From: an uncultured Acidobacteriota bacterium
GTDB taxonomy: Bacteria > Acidobacteriota > Thermoanaerobaculia > UBA5066
Length of the DNA stretch: 32,262 bases
Assembly (NCBI GenBank): GCA_903845115.1
Contig: CAIMWE010000212.1
Coordinates: forward strand, 1 to 32,262
Reading direction: 5' to 3'
Positions 8,964 to 17,486 of the stretch are shown one piece after another; within the stretch, counting starts at the first letter, position 1; the number at the start of each line of letters is the position of its first letter. The notes under the pieces are model-generated. The model did not search any database and had not been told where the DNA came from. It saw only the letters and a program-made list of their open reading frames with translations. The position numbers and the translations under genes are program-made.

Positions 8964-8993
8964 TTGACACCGGATTCGGGGGACTCCTACTAT
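8964..8993 (+). promoter_or_regulatory. strong sigma-70-type promoter for the KAS-III-like gene
   Basis: TTGACA (8964-8969), 18-base spacer, TACTAT (8988-8993); predicted start near 9000. This is the best consensus promoter seen in the window. The leader to the ATG at 9043 is about 43 bases and contains a palindrome at 9012. Confidence 0.65.
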
Positions 8994-9011
8994 CCCTTCG
9001 GGTGAAAACAA

Positions 9012-9025
9012 ACCGAGTGTTCGGT
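9012..9025 (+). promoter_or_regulatory. operator-like palindrome ACCGA-N4-TCGGT
   Basis: ACCGA (9012-9016), GTGT, TCGGT (9021-9025) lies 12-25 bases past the predicted transcription start, a position where a bound repressor would block elongation or initiation. Short palindromes of this kind are typical of TetR-family operators, and two TetR-type genes lie in the same region. It does not match the 26-bp elements near 21123 and 21338, so a different regulator would be needed. Confidence 0.4.
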
Positions 9026-9042
9026 ACGTTGAGGGGGCCAGA

Positions 9043-10035
<993 letters not shown>

Positions 10036-10109
10036 GGCGGGAGCGGAGGGTAGACCCCCGTGGACCGGAAGCCGTTCTCGCGGGCGGCGCCCCCGATCGT
10101 GCATTCTCC

Positions 10110-10132
10110 CGTTCTCCCGGAACGATTTTCTT
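10110..10132 (+). terminator. possible weak terminator between the KAS-III-like gene and the porin
   Basis: CGTTC (10110-10114) and GAACG (10120-10124) form a 5-bp stem with a 5-base loop, followed by the T-rich ATTTTCTT. The stem is short, so this may instead be a regulatory palindrome. A CATAAT hexamer at 10134-10139 could be a -10 box for the porin gene, but no convincing -35 box precedes it. Confidence 0.3.
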
Positions 10133-10208
10133 CCATAATGCTCCCGTCAACGCCTCGGGCCGTCGCGGTCCCGTTTAACTGCTTTTGAAGGAGGAAAGAG
10201 GAAAGATC

Positions 10209-11504
10209 ATGAAGTCAAGAATCGCAATACTCGTACTCGTCGCCGCATTCGTCGTCGTTCCGGCTCCCGCCGCCTGGGCCCAGCCGACCCTCGGGTTCCA
10301 GGTCGGGTCCCTCACCCAGGTGAACATCATGGGTCTGCTCGCGGTCGGCCTCAAAGGGAGCCAGGTCACGAACACTAACCGCCCGGGGCTGAACACCGAG
10401 ACGAGGCTGGACGACAACACGTCCCGTCTCATCATCTCCAGCTCCTCCAAGATCGCCGACGGCTGGGCCGTGAACTTCGTTCTCGAGAGCCGCTTCTTCG
10501 CTGACAGCCGTCCCGGCGACCCGTTCGTCCCGGGGACCACCATCTACAACACCAACTACGGCTGGGCGGACGGCGACACCTACGGCGCCATCTCCTCGCC
10601 CTTCGGCTCGATGAGCTTCGGCCACACGACCCTCTACTACACCGACACGATCAACGTGGACTACCTCGGCCTCGCCGCCTCCCCCGGAGAGGGTTACCGG
10701 ATCTGGGACGTCAACGGGCTGGGTAGCTTCAACATGCTCGACCAGGTCACGTCCCTGACCAAGACTGGCGTCGGCGCGGGCAGCCTGTTCACGTTCGGCA
10801 ACGGCCGGGCCCGGAACGTCGTGCGCTACAACTCCCCCAACTTCAGCGGCCTCACCTTCTCGCTCGCCTGGACCCCGAACGCCGCCAGCAACGAGCTCCA
10901 GTACATCGCCCCGGACACGCCGGGCTACACGAGGAGCTACACGAACGGCGCGACGCTCTACGGGACGGCCCGCTACAACAAGGGCCCCGTCTCGGCCCAG
11001 CTCAGCTACTACCAGTCCCGCGTCGCCGGCGGCGCCTACAACCCCGCCGCGCAGGCGGGACCCACGGACAACTCGGGCGTCCGCGCCGGTGCCTCGTACA
11101 AGCTGCCGTTCAACCTGAAGATCGGCGTCGTGTGGGACCGCACCCAGTACGACAACTCGGTCTACGCCTCCGCGGCGAGCGCCGTCGCGACCGAGGCCGC
11201 CAAGCGCGACGTCTTCCTCATCCCGGTCTCCTACAGCTGGAAGGACCACGCGTTCTACGTGACCTACTCGATCGCCGGCAACACCTCCTCCGTCGCCAAC
11301 ACGGGGGCCACGCAGCTGAACATCGGCTACGACTACGCGCTGACGAAGCGGGCCTTCGCCGGCCTCTACTACACCTCGATCAAGAACGACTCGTACGGGC
11401 ACTACACGCCCTTCCTTGCCGGCAGCTCCATCGGCCCCACGGCGAACAGCGTGGCCGGGGAGAACTGGTGGCAGTTCGGCGCCAACCTCAACTACTGGTT
11501 CTAG
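10209..11504 (+). CDS. outer-membrane porin (general trimeric porin type)
   Basis: A 431-residue beta-barrel protein. The ATG at 10209 is chosen because it follows GGAGGAAAGAGGAAAG and starts a clean signal peptide (MKSRIAILVLV..., cleavage after AWA at residue 24). The mature protein has alternating hydrophobic strands, many aromatic residues at strand ends (YGWADGDTYGAISSPFGSMSFG, split as YGWADGDTYGAI and SSPFGSMSFG), loops rich in N, S, G and T, and the terminal phenylalanine of an outer-membrane signature (NLNYWF). The SPFGSMSFGHT segment resembles the early strand of neisserial/burkholderial-type porins. It likely lets small, possibly anionic solutes into the periplasm, where the binding protein encoded next could capture them. 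A strong intrinsic terminator follows, so the importer operon may be separately transcribed. Confidence 0.85.
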   Translation: MKSRIAILVLVAAFVVVPAPAAWAQPTLGFQVGSLTQVNIMGLLAVGLKGSQVTNTNRPGLNTETRLDDNTSRLIISSSSKIADGWAVNFVLESRFFADSRPGDPFVPGTTIYNTNYGWADGDTYGAISSPFGSMSFGHTTLYYTDTINVDYLGLAASPGEGYRIWDVNGLGSFNMLDQVTSLTKTGVGAGSLFTFGNGRARNVVRYNSPNFSGLTFSLAWTPNAASNELQYIAPDTPGYTRSYTNGATLYGTARYNKGPVSAQLSYYQSRVAGGAYNPAAQAGPTDNSGVRAGASYKLPFNLKIGVVWDRTQYDNSVYASAASAVATEAAKRDVFLIPVSYSWKDHAFYVTYSIAGNTSSVANTGATQLNIGYDYALTKRAFAGLYYTSIKNDSYGHYTPFLAGSSIGPTANSVAGENWWQFGANLNYWF

Positions 11505-11574
11505 CCTCCAGGGAGGGCCGCATGGAATGAACCATGGCGCCCTCCGGGTCCTGGATACCGAGGAAAAGATGACG

Positions 11575-11608
11575 GGGGCGGCGGCGACGGCTCGCCGCCG
11601 CCCCTTTT
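11575..11608 (+). terminator. strong intrinsic terminator after the porin gene
   Basis: A 13-bp perfect stem (11575-11587 with 11592-11604, all G/C except one pair) closes a CGGC tetraloop and is followed directly by TTTT (11605-11608). This is the clearest Rho-independent terminator in the window. It should insulate, or partly attenuate into, the importer operon. Confidence 0.85.
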
Positions 11609-11695
11609 CGACCGACGGCGAGGCCCCGAGGGGGCGTTCACCCCGAACCGAGAGGGGCCCCGCCGCTCCGACTCACACCGACACAAGGAGGCACC

Positions 11696-12892
11696 ATGCA
11701 GCTCGACCGTAGGATCCTCGCCCTGGGGATCGGAGCCGGCTTCGCCGCGCTTTCCCTCGTCCCGGCGACCGCCGTGGCGCAGGACATCAAGATCGCCCAC
11801 GTCTACGACAAGACGGGCGCGCTCGAGGCGTACGCCAAGCAGACCCAGACGGGCCTGCTGATGGGCCTGGAGTACGCGACGAAGGGGACGATGACCGTCA
11901 ACGGCCACAAGCTGGTCGTGATCGAGAAGGACAGCCAGGGCAAGCCCGACGTGGGCAAGGCCCAGCTCGCCGCGGCGTACGCCGACGACAAGGCCGACCT
12001 CGCGGTCGGGCCGACCAGCTCGGGCGTGGCCCTCGCGATGCTCCCGGTCGCCGAGGAGTACAAGAAGATCCTGCTGGTCGAGCCGGCCGTGGCCGACTCG
12101 ATCACCGGCGACAAGTGGAACCGCTACATCTTCCGGACCGGCCGGAACTCCTCCCAGGACGCGATCTCCAACGCGGTCGCCCTCGACAAGAAGGGGACCT
12201 ACATCGCGACCCTGGCGCAGGACTACGCGTTCGGGAAGGACTTCGTCAAGGCCTTCAAGGGGGCCCTGAAGAACGCCGAGCTCATCCACGAGGAGTACCT
12301 CCCGGCCACCACCACCGACTTCACGGCCGGCGCCCAGCGCGTCTTCGACGCCCTCAAGGACAAGAAGGGCCGGAAGATCATCTTCATCAACTGGGCCGGC
12401 GTCGGGAACCCCTTCAAGATCGCCGACATGGACCCGAAGCGCTACGGCATCGAGATCGCCACGGGCGGCAACATCCTGCCCGCGCTCGCGGCCTACAAGC
12501 CCTTCCCGGGCCTCGAGGGCGCGGCCTACTACTACTACGAGATCCCGAAGAACGACATCAACAAGTGGCTGGTGGCCGAGCACCAGAAGCGGTTCAACGC
12601 TCCCCCCGACTTCTTCACGGCCGGCGGCATGAGCGCGGGCCTCGCCATCGTGGAAACGCTGAAGAAGACCGGCGGCGTCGTCGCCACCGAGAAGCTGATC
12701 TCGACCATGGAGGGGATGTCCTTCGAGACCCCCAAGGGGAAGATGATCTTCCGCAAGGACGACCACCAGGCGCTGCAGTCGATGTACCACTTCAAGATCA
12801 AGGTCGACCCGAACGTGGCCTGGGCGATCCCCGAGCTGGTCCGCGAGATCAAGATCGAGGACATGGACATCCCGATCCGCAACAAGAAGTAG
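11696..12892 (+). CDS. livK: periplasmic substrate-binding protein of a HAAT-type ABC importer
   Basis: A 398-residue LivK-like type I binding protein. It has a signal peptide with likely cleavage after AVA (residue 28). It then shows IKIAHVYDKTGALEAYAKQT at the start of lobe 1, the linker-side segment ADLAVGPTSSGVALAMLPVAEEYKKILLVEPA, split as ADLAVGPTSSGV and LLVEPAVADSI, and YIATLAQDYAFGKDFVKAF in lobe 2. These are standard landmarks of the branched-chain amino-acid/amide/carboxylate binding family. A near-perfect AAGGAGG lies four bases before the ATG, suggesting high translation. The ligand cannot be assigned: the family also binds aromatic acids, urea and other carboxylates. Codons favour GGC/CGC/AAG more than neighbouring genes, consistent with high expression. 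A long hairpin separates it from the ATPase gene. Confidence 0.92.
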   Translation: MQLDRRILALGIGAGFAALSLVPATAVAQDIKIAHVYDKTGALEAYAKQTQTGLLMGLEYATKGTMTVNGHKLVVIEKDSQGKPDVGKAQLAAAYADDKADLAVGPTSSGVALAMLPVAEEYKKILLVEPAVADSITGDKWNRYIFRTGRNSSQDAISNAVALDKKGTYIATLAQDYAFGKDFVKAFKGALKNAELIHEEYLPATTTDFTAGAQRVFDALKDKKGRKIIFINWAGVGNPFKIADMDPKRYGIEIATGGNILPALAAYKPFPGLEGAAYYYYEIPKNDINKWLVAEHQKRFNAPPDFFTAGGMSAGLAIVETLKKTGGVVATEKLISTMEGMSFETPKGKMIFRKDDHQALQSMYHFKIKVDPNVAWAIPELVREIKIEDMDIPIRNKK

Positions 12893-12906
12893 CCAGAAGC
12901 AAGCCG

Positions 12907-12949
12907 GAGCCGGCCGCGCACCCCGCTCGCGGGGGCGCGCGGTCGGCTC
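12907..12949 (+). other. long intercistronic stem-loop between the binding protein and ATPase genes
   Basis: 13 consecutive pairs (12907-12919 with 12937-12949, one G-U) can be extended, past one mismatch, by four C-G pairs around a 7-base loop. No T-run follows. Such structures commonly protect an upstream binding-protein mRNA from 3' exonucleases and lower expression of downstream genes; that role is inferred here. Confidence 0.65.
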
Positions 12950-12987
12950 CTCGCGGTTCCGGTAACCGACGCCATCCACGAGAACCC

Positions 12988-13746
12988 ATGAGCTTCGCCC
13001 TGGAAACCAGAGACCTGACGATCCGGTTCGGCGGCCACGTGGCCGTCAATTCGGTGACCTGCGGCTTCGTCCCCGGCACGCTGACGTCGATCGTCGGCCC
13101 CAACGGCGCGGGCAAGACCACCTACTTCAACCTGATCTCGGGTCAGCTCAGGGCGAGCGCGGGCCGCGTCCTCCTCCGCGGCGAGGACATCAGCTCCCGC
13201 AGCGCGCCGCAGCGCAGCCACCTCGGGATCGGGCGCGCCTTCCAGCTGACGAACCTCTTCCCGAACCTGACGGTCCTGGAGAACGTCCGCCTCGCGGTGC
13301 AGTCCCGGGCCCGGCTCGGCGGGAACCTCTGGAGCGTCTGGAGCAGCCACCGGGAGCTGATCGGGCGGGCGGAGGAGGTACTGGAGACGGTCGCCCTGGC
13401 GGCAAAACGCGACGTCGCCGCCAGCGCCCTGCCTCACGGCGACCAGCGGAAGCTCGAGGTCGCGATCCTGATGGCGCTGGAGCCCGACGTCTTCATGTTC
13501 GACGAGCCGACGGCCGGCATGAGCGTGGACGAGGTGCCGGTCATCCTGGACCTGATCCGCGCGCTCAAGACCCAGGCCGACAAGACGATCCTGCTGGTCG
13601 AGCACAAGATGGACGTGGTGAGGGAGCTGTCGGACCGGATCGTCGTCCTGCACAACGGCGCCCTGGTGGCCGACGGCGAGCCGGCCGCGGTCATCGCATC
13701 GCCCGTCGTCCAGGAAGCGTACCTCGGCGTCGAGGTGAAGAAATGA
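12988..13746 (+). CDS. livG: HAAT ABC importer ATPase 1 (LivG-type)
   Basis: A 252-residue ATPase. Walker A is GPNGAGKT (37-44), the Q-loop is GIGRAFQLTNLFPNLTVLENV (glutamine 86), the signature is the LivG-type variant LPHGDQRKLE (148-157), Walker B is VFMFDEPTAG (168-177), and the switch histidine is H206 in LLVEHKMD. The AGMS after Walker B and the LPHG signature are usual for LivG rather than LivF. The ATG at 12988 follows the intercistronic hairpin and has only a weak Shine-Dalgarno (ACGAGAA), consistent with lower expression than the binding protein. It overlaps the next gene by four bases (ATGA), implying coupled synthesis of the two ATPases. It powers import on the cytoplasmic face. 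Confidence 0.95.
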   Translation: MSFALETRDLTIRFGGHVAVNSVTCGFVPGTLTSIVGPNGAGKTTYFNLISGQLRASAGRVLLRGEDISSRSAPQRSHLGIGRAFQLTNLFPNLTVLENVRLAVQSRARLGGNLWSVWSSHRELIGRAEEVLETVALAAKRDVAASALPHGDQRKLEVAILMALEPDVFMFDEPTAGMSVDEVPVILDLIRALKTQADKTILLVEHKMDVVRELSDRIVVLHNGALVADGEPAAVIASPVVQEAYLGVEVKK

Positions 13747-14480
13747 GCGGGCCGCTGCTCGAGCTGGAGGGGGTCCACACCCACATCGGCGCCTACCACA
13801 TCCTCCACGGCGTGGACCTGCAGGTGGCCCGCGGGGAGCTGACCGTCCTCCTGGGCCGCAACGGGGCCGGGAAGACGACGACGCTCCGGACGATCATGGG
13901 CCTGTGGCACGCCTCCGCGGGGCACGTCCGTTTCGACGGGCAGGAGATCGGAGCGCAAAGCACCCCGGAGATCGCCCGGAAGGGGATCGCCTACGTTCCC
14001 GAGAACATGGGGATCTTCGCCGACCTCACCGTGCGCGAGAACATGATCCTGGCGGCGCGGGGCGCGAAGAACGCCGAGGAGATCGACGCGAAGCGCCTGG
14101 AGTGGGTCTTCTCGCTCTTCCCGGCCATGAAGAAGTTCTGGCAGCACCCGGCCGGGCTCCTGTCGGGCGGCCAGAAGCAGATGCTGGCGGTGGCCCGCGC
14201 CATCGTCGAGCCGCGGCACCTCCTGCTGGTGGACGAGCCGAGCAAGGGGCTGGCGCCGGCCATCATCCAGAACATGATCGCGGCCTTCCGCGAGCTCAAG
14301 CAGACTGACACGACGATCCTCCTCGTCGAGCAGAACTTCAACTTCGCGCGCCAGCTCGGCGACCAGGTGGCGGTGATGGACGGGGGGCGCATCGTCCACT
14401 CCGGCACGATGGCCGCGCTCGCCGAGGACGAGGCCCTGCAGCAGCGGCTGCTCGGCCTTTCGCTCGGGGCCCACCAGTGA
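13743..14480 (+). CDS. livF: HAAT ABC importer ATPase 2 (LivF-type)
   Basis: A 245-residue ATPase with Walker A GRNGAGKT (38-45), Q-loop region GIAYVPENMGIFADLTVREN, canonical signature LSGGQKQ (140-146), Walker B LLVDEPSKGLAP (from residue 160) and H-loop replaced by the LivF-type glutamine in LLVEQNFNFA. The SKGLAP sequence and VEQN are LivF hallmarks and separate it from the preceding LivG. It starts within the LivG stop codon (ATGA) and is followed after 13 bases by a permease gene with GAGGAG before its start. It should form the ATPase heterodimer with LivG. Confidence 0.95.
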   Translation: MSGPLLELEGVHTHIGAYHILHGVDLQVARGELTVLLGRNGAGKTTTLRTIMGLWHASAGHVRFDGQEIGAQSTPEIARKGIAYVPENMGIFADLTVRENMILAARGAKNAEEIDAKRLEWVFSLFPAMKKFWQHPAGLLSGGQKQMLAVARAIVEPRHLLLVDEPSKGLAPAIIQNMIAAFRELKQTDTTILLVEQNFNFARQLGDQVAVMDGGRIVHSGTMAALAEDEALQQRLLGLSLGAHQ

Positions 14481-14493
14481 ACGAGGAGCGCCC

Positions 14494-15516
14494 ATGAGTT
14501 CTTCCGCAGCCACCCCCGCGGTCCCGGACGCGCTTCCCGAGGTCAAGGCCGACCGGATCCCCCTGCTGCTGATCCCGGCGCTGGCGCTCCTGGCGCTGCC
14601 GGCGATCGGGTCGTTCTCGACCTGGGTGACGTTGACCTTCGCCGGGCTGGCGATGGGGATGATCATCTTCATCATCGCCTCGGGGCTGACGCTGGTATTC
14701 GGCCTGATGGACGTCCTCAACTTCGGCCACGGCGTCTTCATCACCCTCGGCGCGTTCCTGGCGGTGTCGGTCCTCGGCGCGATGGCCCCGTGGAGCACGA
14801 GCGACCGGATGATCCTGAACGTGGCGGTGGTCCTGGTGGCGATGCTCGTGGCCATGGTGGTCACGGGCGCCGTCGGCCTCGGGTACGAGCGGCTGATCAT
14901 CCGTCCGGTCTACGGCAACGGGCTGAAGCAGATCCTGATCACGATGGGCGGCATGATCGTCGGGGAGGAGCTGATCAAGGTGATCTGGGGCCCCCAGGCG
15001 ATCCCGCTGCCCCTGCCGACGGCGTTCCGCGGCTCGGTCCTCTTCGGGGAGGCGGCCGTGGAGCGGTACCGCCTGATCGCGGTCGTCATCGGGCTGATCG
15101 TCTTCGCGGCGATGATCTGGGTCCTCAGCAACACGAAGGTCGGCCTGCTGATCCGGGCGGGCGTCCACGACCGCGAGATGGTCGAGAGCCTCGGCTACCA
15201 CATCCGGAGGCTGTTCGTCGGCGTCTTCGTCGCCGGATCGGCGCTGGCCGGCCTCGGCGGCGTGATGTGGGGCCTCTACCAGCAGGGGGTGATGCCGCAG
15301 ATGGGCTCGGCGGTCAACGTGCTCCTCTTCATCGTCATCATCATCGGCGGGATGGGCTCGGTCGGCGGCTGCTTCATCGGGGCGCTCCTCGTCGGCCTCG
15401 TCGCCAACTACACCGGCTTCCTGGTTCCCAAGGTCGCGCTCTTCTCCAACATCCTCCTCATGGTGGTCATCCTGCTCTGGCGGCCCGCGGGGCTCTACTC
15501 CGTGGGGAAGCGGTGA
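14494..15516 (+). CDS. livH: HAAT ABC importer permease 1 (LivH-type)
   Basis: A 340-residue polytopic permease. After a hydrophilic N-terminus of about 20 residues there are eight or more membrane segments. The LivH landmark ASGLTLVFGLMDVLNFGHG is near residues 62-80, and GGMGSVGGCFIGALLVGL precedes the C-terminal segment. A cytosolic loop including ESLGYHIRRLFVGVF matches the coupling-helix region of these permeases. The N-terminal extension (SSSAATPAVPDALPEV) is longer than in enterobacterial LivH. The stop shares a base with the LivM start (TGATG), so the permease pair is translationally coupled. Confidence 0.93.
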   Translation: MSSSAATPAVPDALPEVKADRIPLLLIPALALLALPAIGSFSTWVTLTFAGLAMGMIIFIIASGLTLVFGLMDVLNFGHGVFITLGAFLAVSVLGAMAPWSTSDRMILNVAVVLVAMLVAMVVTGAVGLGYERLIIRPVYGNGLKQILITMGGMIVGEELIKVIWGPQAIPLPLPTAFRGSVLFGEAAVERYRLIAVVIGLIVFAAMIWVLSNTKVGLLIRAGVHDREMVESLGYHIRRLFVGVFVAGSALAGLGGVMWGLYQQGVMPQMGSAVNVLLFIVIIIGGMGSVGGCFIGALLVGLVANYTGFLVPKVALFSNILLMVVILLWRPAGLYSVGKR

Positions 15517-16628
15517 TGCTCTCGCGCATCCTCTCCGGCGATTTCCCCCGCAGCCGCGTGCTGACGGCCGTGTTGATCGTCGTCGTGCTCGGCCTGGCGC
15601 TCGCCCCGTTCGTCTTCCCGGGCGCCAGGGCGCTGAACGTGGCGGCCAAGATCTGCGTCTTCATCGTCCTGGTGGCCAGCTTCGACCTCCTGCTCGGCTA
15701 CACGGGGATCGTCTCGTTCGCCCACACCATGTTCTTCGGCATCGGCGCGTACGGCGTGGCCGTCGCGATCACCCGCATGGGGCCCTCGTGGGCCGCGGTG
15801 GCGGCAGGGGTCGGCGTCGCGCTGGTCCTCTCGTTCGCGCTCTCCCTGGTGATCGGCCTGTTCAGCTTGCGGGTGAAGGCGATGTTCTACGCCATGATCA
15901 CCCTGGCCGTCGCCGTGGCCTTCCAGACGCTCGCGTCCCAGCTCTCCGACCTGACGGGGGGCGAGGACGGGCTGAGCTTCAAGGTGCCCGAGCTGCTGAC
16001 GCCGAGCTTCTCCCTCTCGGAGACCCCGTTCCTCGGTGTCAGCCTGAACGGGAAGCTGATCTCGTACTACCTGCTCTTCGCGGCGACCGTGCTCCTCTTC
16101 CTCGTGATGCTCAGGATCGTCAATTCCCCCTTCGGCAGGGTCCTGCAGGCGATCCGGGAGAACGAGTTCCGGGCCGAGGCCCTGGGCTACCGGACCGTGG
16201 CGTACCGCACCGCCTCCAACGTCCTCTCGGCCTCGTTCGCGACGCTGGCGGGCGCCCTGCTGGCCCTGTGGCTGCGCTACAACGGTCCGGACACGTCGCT
16301 CTCGTTCGAGATCATGATCGACATCCTGCTGATCGTCGTGATTGGCGGGATGGGGACGCTGTACGGGGCCGTGGTCGGAAGCGCGATCTTCATCATCGCG
16401 CAGAACTACCTGCAGGACCTGATGAAGCTGGCCAGCAACGCGACGTCCGGAGTGCCGGTGCTGAGGGACCTGCTCCACCCGGACCGATGGCTGCTCTGGC
16501 TGGGCCTCCTGTTCATCATCAGCGTCTACCGGTTCCCGATCGGGATCGTCGGCAAGCTCAGGGTCAACGCCTGGATCAAGGCCCGCGCCAAGGCCATGGC
16601 TGCGGCCACGGCCAAGGGGGTGTCATGA
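15516..16628 (+). CDS. livM: HAAT ABC importer permease 2 (LivM-type)
   Basis: A 370-residue permease beginning at the ATG that overlaps the livH stop by one base. About eight to ten hydrophobic segments are present. The LivM landmark FDLLLGYTGIVSFAHTMFFG lies near residues 54-73, followed by RVKAMFYAMITLAVA, the coupling-loop segment RENEFRAEALGYRTVAYR, and IGGMGTLYGAVVGSA near the end. It forms the membrane pore with LivH. The C-terminus is extended and basic (KARAKAMAAATAKG). It overlaps the following hydrolase gene by four bases (ATGA), tying that enzyme to the transporter operon. Confidence 0.93.
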   Translation: MLSRILSGDFPRSRVLTAVLIVVVLGLALAPFVFPGARALNVAAKICVFIVLVASFDLLLGYTGIVSFAHTMFFGIGAYGVAVAITRMGPSWAAVAAGVGVALVLSFALSLVIGLFSLRVKAMFYAMITLAVAVAFQTLASQLSDLTGGEDGLSFKVPELLTPSFSLSETPFLGVSLNGKLISYYLLFAATVLLFLVMLRIVNSPFGRVLQAIRENEFRAEALGYRTVAYRTASNVLSASFATLAGALLALWLRYNGPDTSLSFEIMIDILLIVVIGGMGTLYGAVVGSAIFIIAQNYLQDLMKLASNATSGVPVLRDLLHPDRWLLWLGLLFIISVYRFPIGIVGKLRVNAWIKARAKAMAAATAKGVS

Positions 16629-17422
16629 GCAAGGTGAAGGTCAACGGCGTCGACCTGTTCTACGAGTTCCACGGGCCCGAGGACGGCGAGCTGCTGATCC
16701 TCAACAACGGCGTCTTCATGAACACGACGTCCTGGGCGTTCCAGCTGCCCGACCTCTCCAGGCGCTACCGCGTCCTGACGTACGACATGCGGGGCCAGGG
16801 GCAGAGCGACCACCCGGCGAGCGACTACTCCCTCGAGCAGCACGGCGAGGACCTGGCGGCCCTGATGGACGCGCTGGGCCTCGGCAAGGCGCACATGGTC
16901 GGCACGTCGTACGGCGGGGAGCTGAATCTGGTGATGGGGATCCACCACCCGGAGCGGTGCCGGTCGCTGACCATCATCGCGTCGGTCTCGCACAGCGATC
17001 CGCTGCTCGCGGCGATCATCGAGCGCTGGCGGATCGCGGCCAGCCTCGGCGACGGGCCCCGGTTCTTCCGCCTGATCTATGCCGACACCTACTCGGAGAG
17101 CTTCCTGGTGAGCCGCCCCGACCTCATCCCCATGGCCGAGCAGCGGTACGCCCTGCTGGATCTCCCCGCCGCGGTGCGCCTCATCGAGAGCTTCCAGCGC
17201 TTCAACGTCACGACGGACCTGGGCAAGATCGAGGTCCCGACGTGCATCGTCGCGGCGGAGCAGGACGTCCTGAAGCCGAGGCGCTACGCGAAGATCATGC
17301 ACCAGGCGATCGCGGGCTCGGAGTTCCACCTGATCCCGGGCGCGGGGCACGTCGTGGTGCTGGAGAAGGCGGCGGAGGTCAACACGATCATCCTCGGGTT
17401 CCTGGCCAAGCACCCAGCCTGA
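16625..17422 (+). CDS. alpha/beta hydrolase (enol-lactonase-like) in the importer operon
   Basis: A 265-residue soluble alpha/beta-hydrolase. The nucleophile elbow is GTSYGG with Ser95, the acid is probably Asp214 (AAEQDVLKP) and the base His242 (GAGHVVVLEKA). YDMRGQGQSDHP at 53-64 is the usual strand-4 motif. The oxyanion segment is NNGVFMNTTSW rather than the common HG-containing version. The overall pattern resembles 3-oxoadipate enol-lactonase (PcaD) and related esterases, but no pca genes are present. It starts in the livM stop (ATGA), so it is the last gene of the importer operon and probably acts on the imported compound or a derivative. A bidirectional hairpin follows. The substrate is unknown. 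Confidence 0.85.
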   Translation: MSKVKVNGVDLFYEFHGPEDGELLILNNGVFMNTTSWAFQLPDLSRRYRVLTYDMRGQGQSDHPASDYSLEQHGEDLAALMDALGLGKAHMVGTSYGGELNLVMGIHHPERCRSLTIIASVSHSDPLLAAIIERWRIAASLGDGPRFFRLIYADTYSESFLVSRPDLIPMAEQRYALLDLPAAVRLIESFQRFNVTTDLGKIEVPTCIVAAEQDVLKPRRYAKIMHQAIAGSEFHLIPGAGHVVVLEKAAEVNTIILGFLAKHPA

Positions 17423-17452
17423 AGGCGCTTCGCCCTCGCGGTGAACACGCCT

Positions 17453-17475
17453 GCCCCCCTGAAGGGAAGGGGGGC
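17453..17475. terminator. bidirectional hairpin between convergent genes
   Basis: GCCCCCCT (17453-17460) and AGGGGGGC (17468-17475) form an 8-bp stem with a 7-base loop. It lies midway between the hydrolase stop (plus strand) and the lipoprotein stop (minus strand). The T-tract is poor on both strands (TTCCCC on plus), so efficiency is uncertain. Confidence 0.6.
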
Positions 17476-17486
17476 TTCCCCGGGAC

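Noticed and set aside
10119-10148. An ECF-type promoter (GGAAC ... CGTC) upstream of the porin gene
   Set aside because: The spacer is 21 bases, too long for the usual GGAAC-N15-17-CGTC arrangement.
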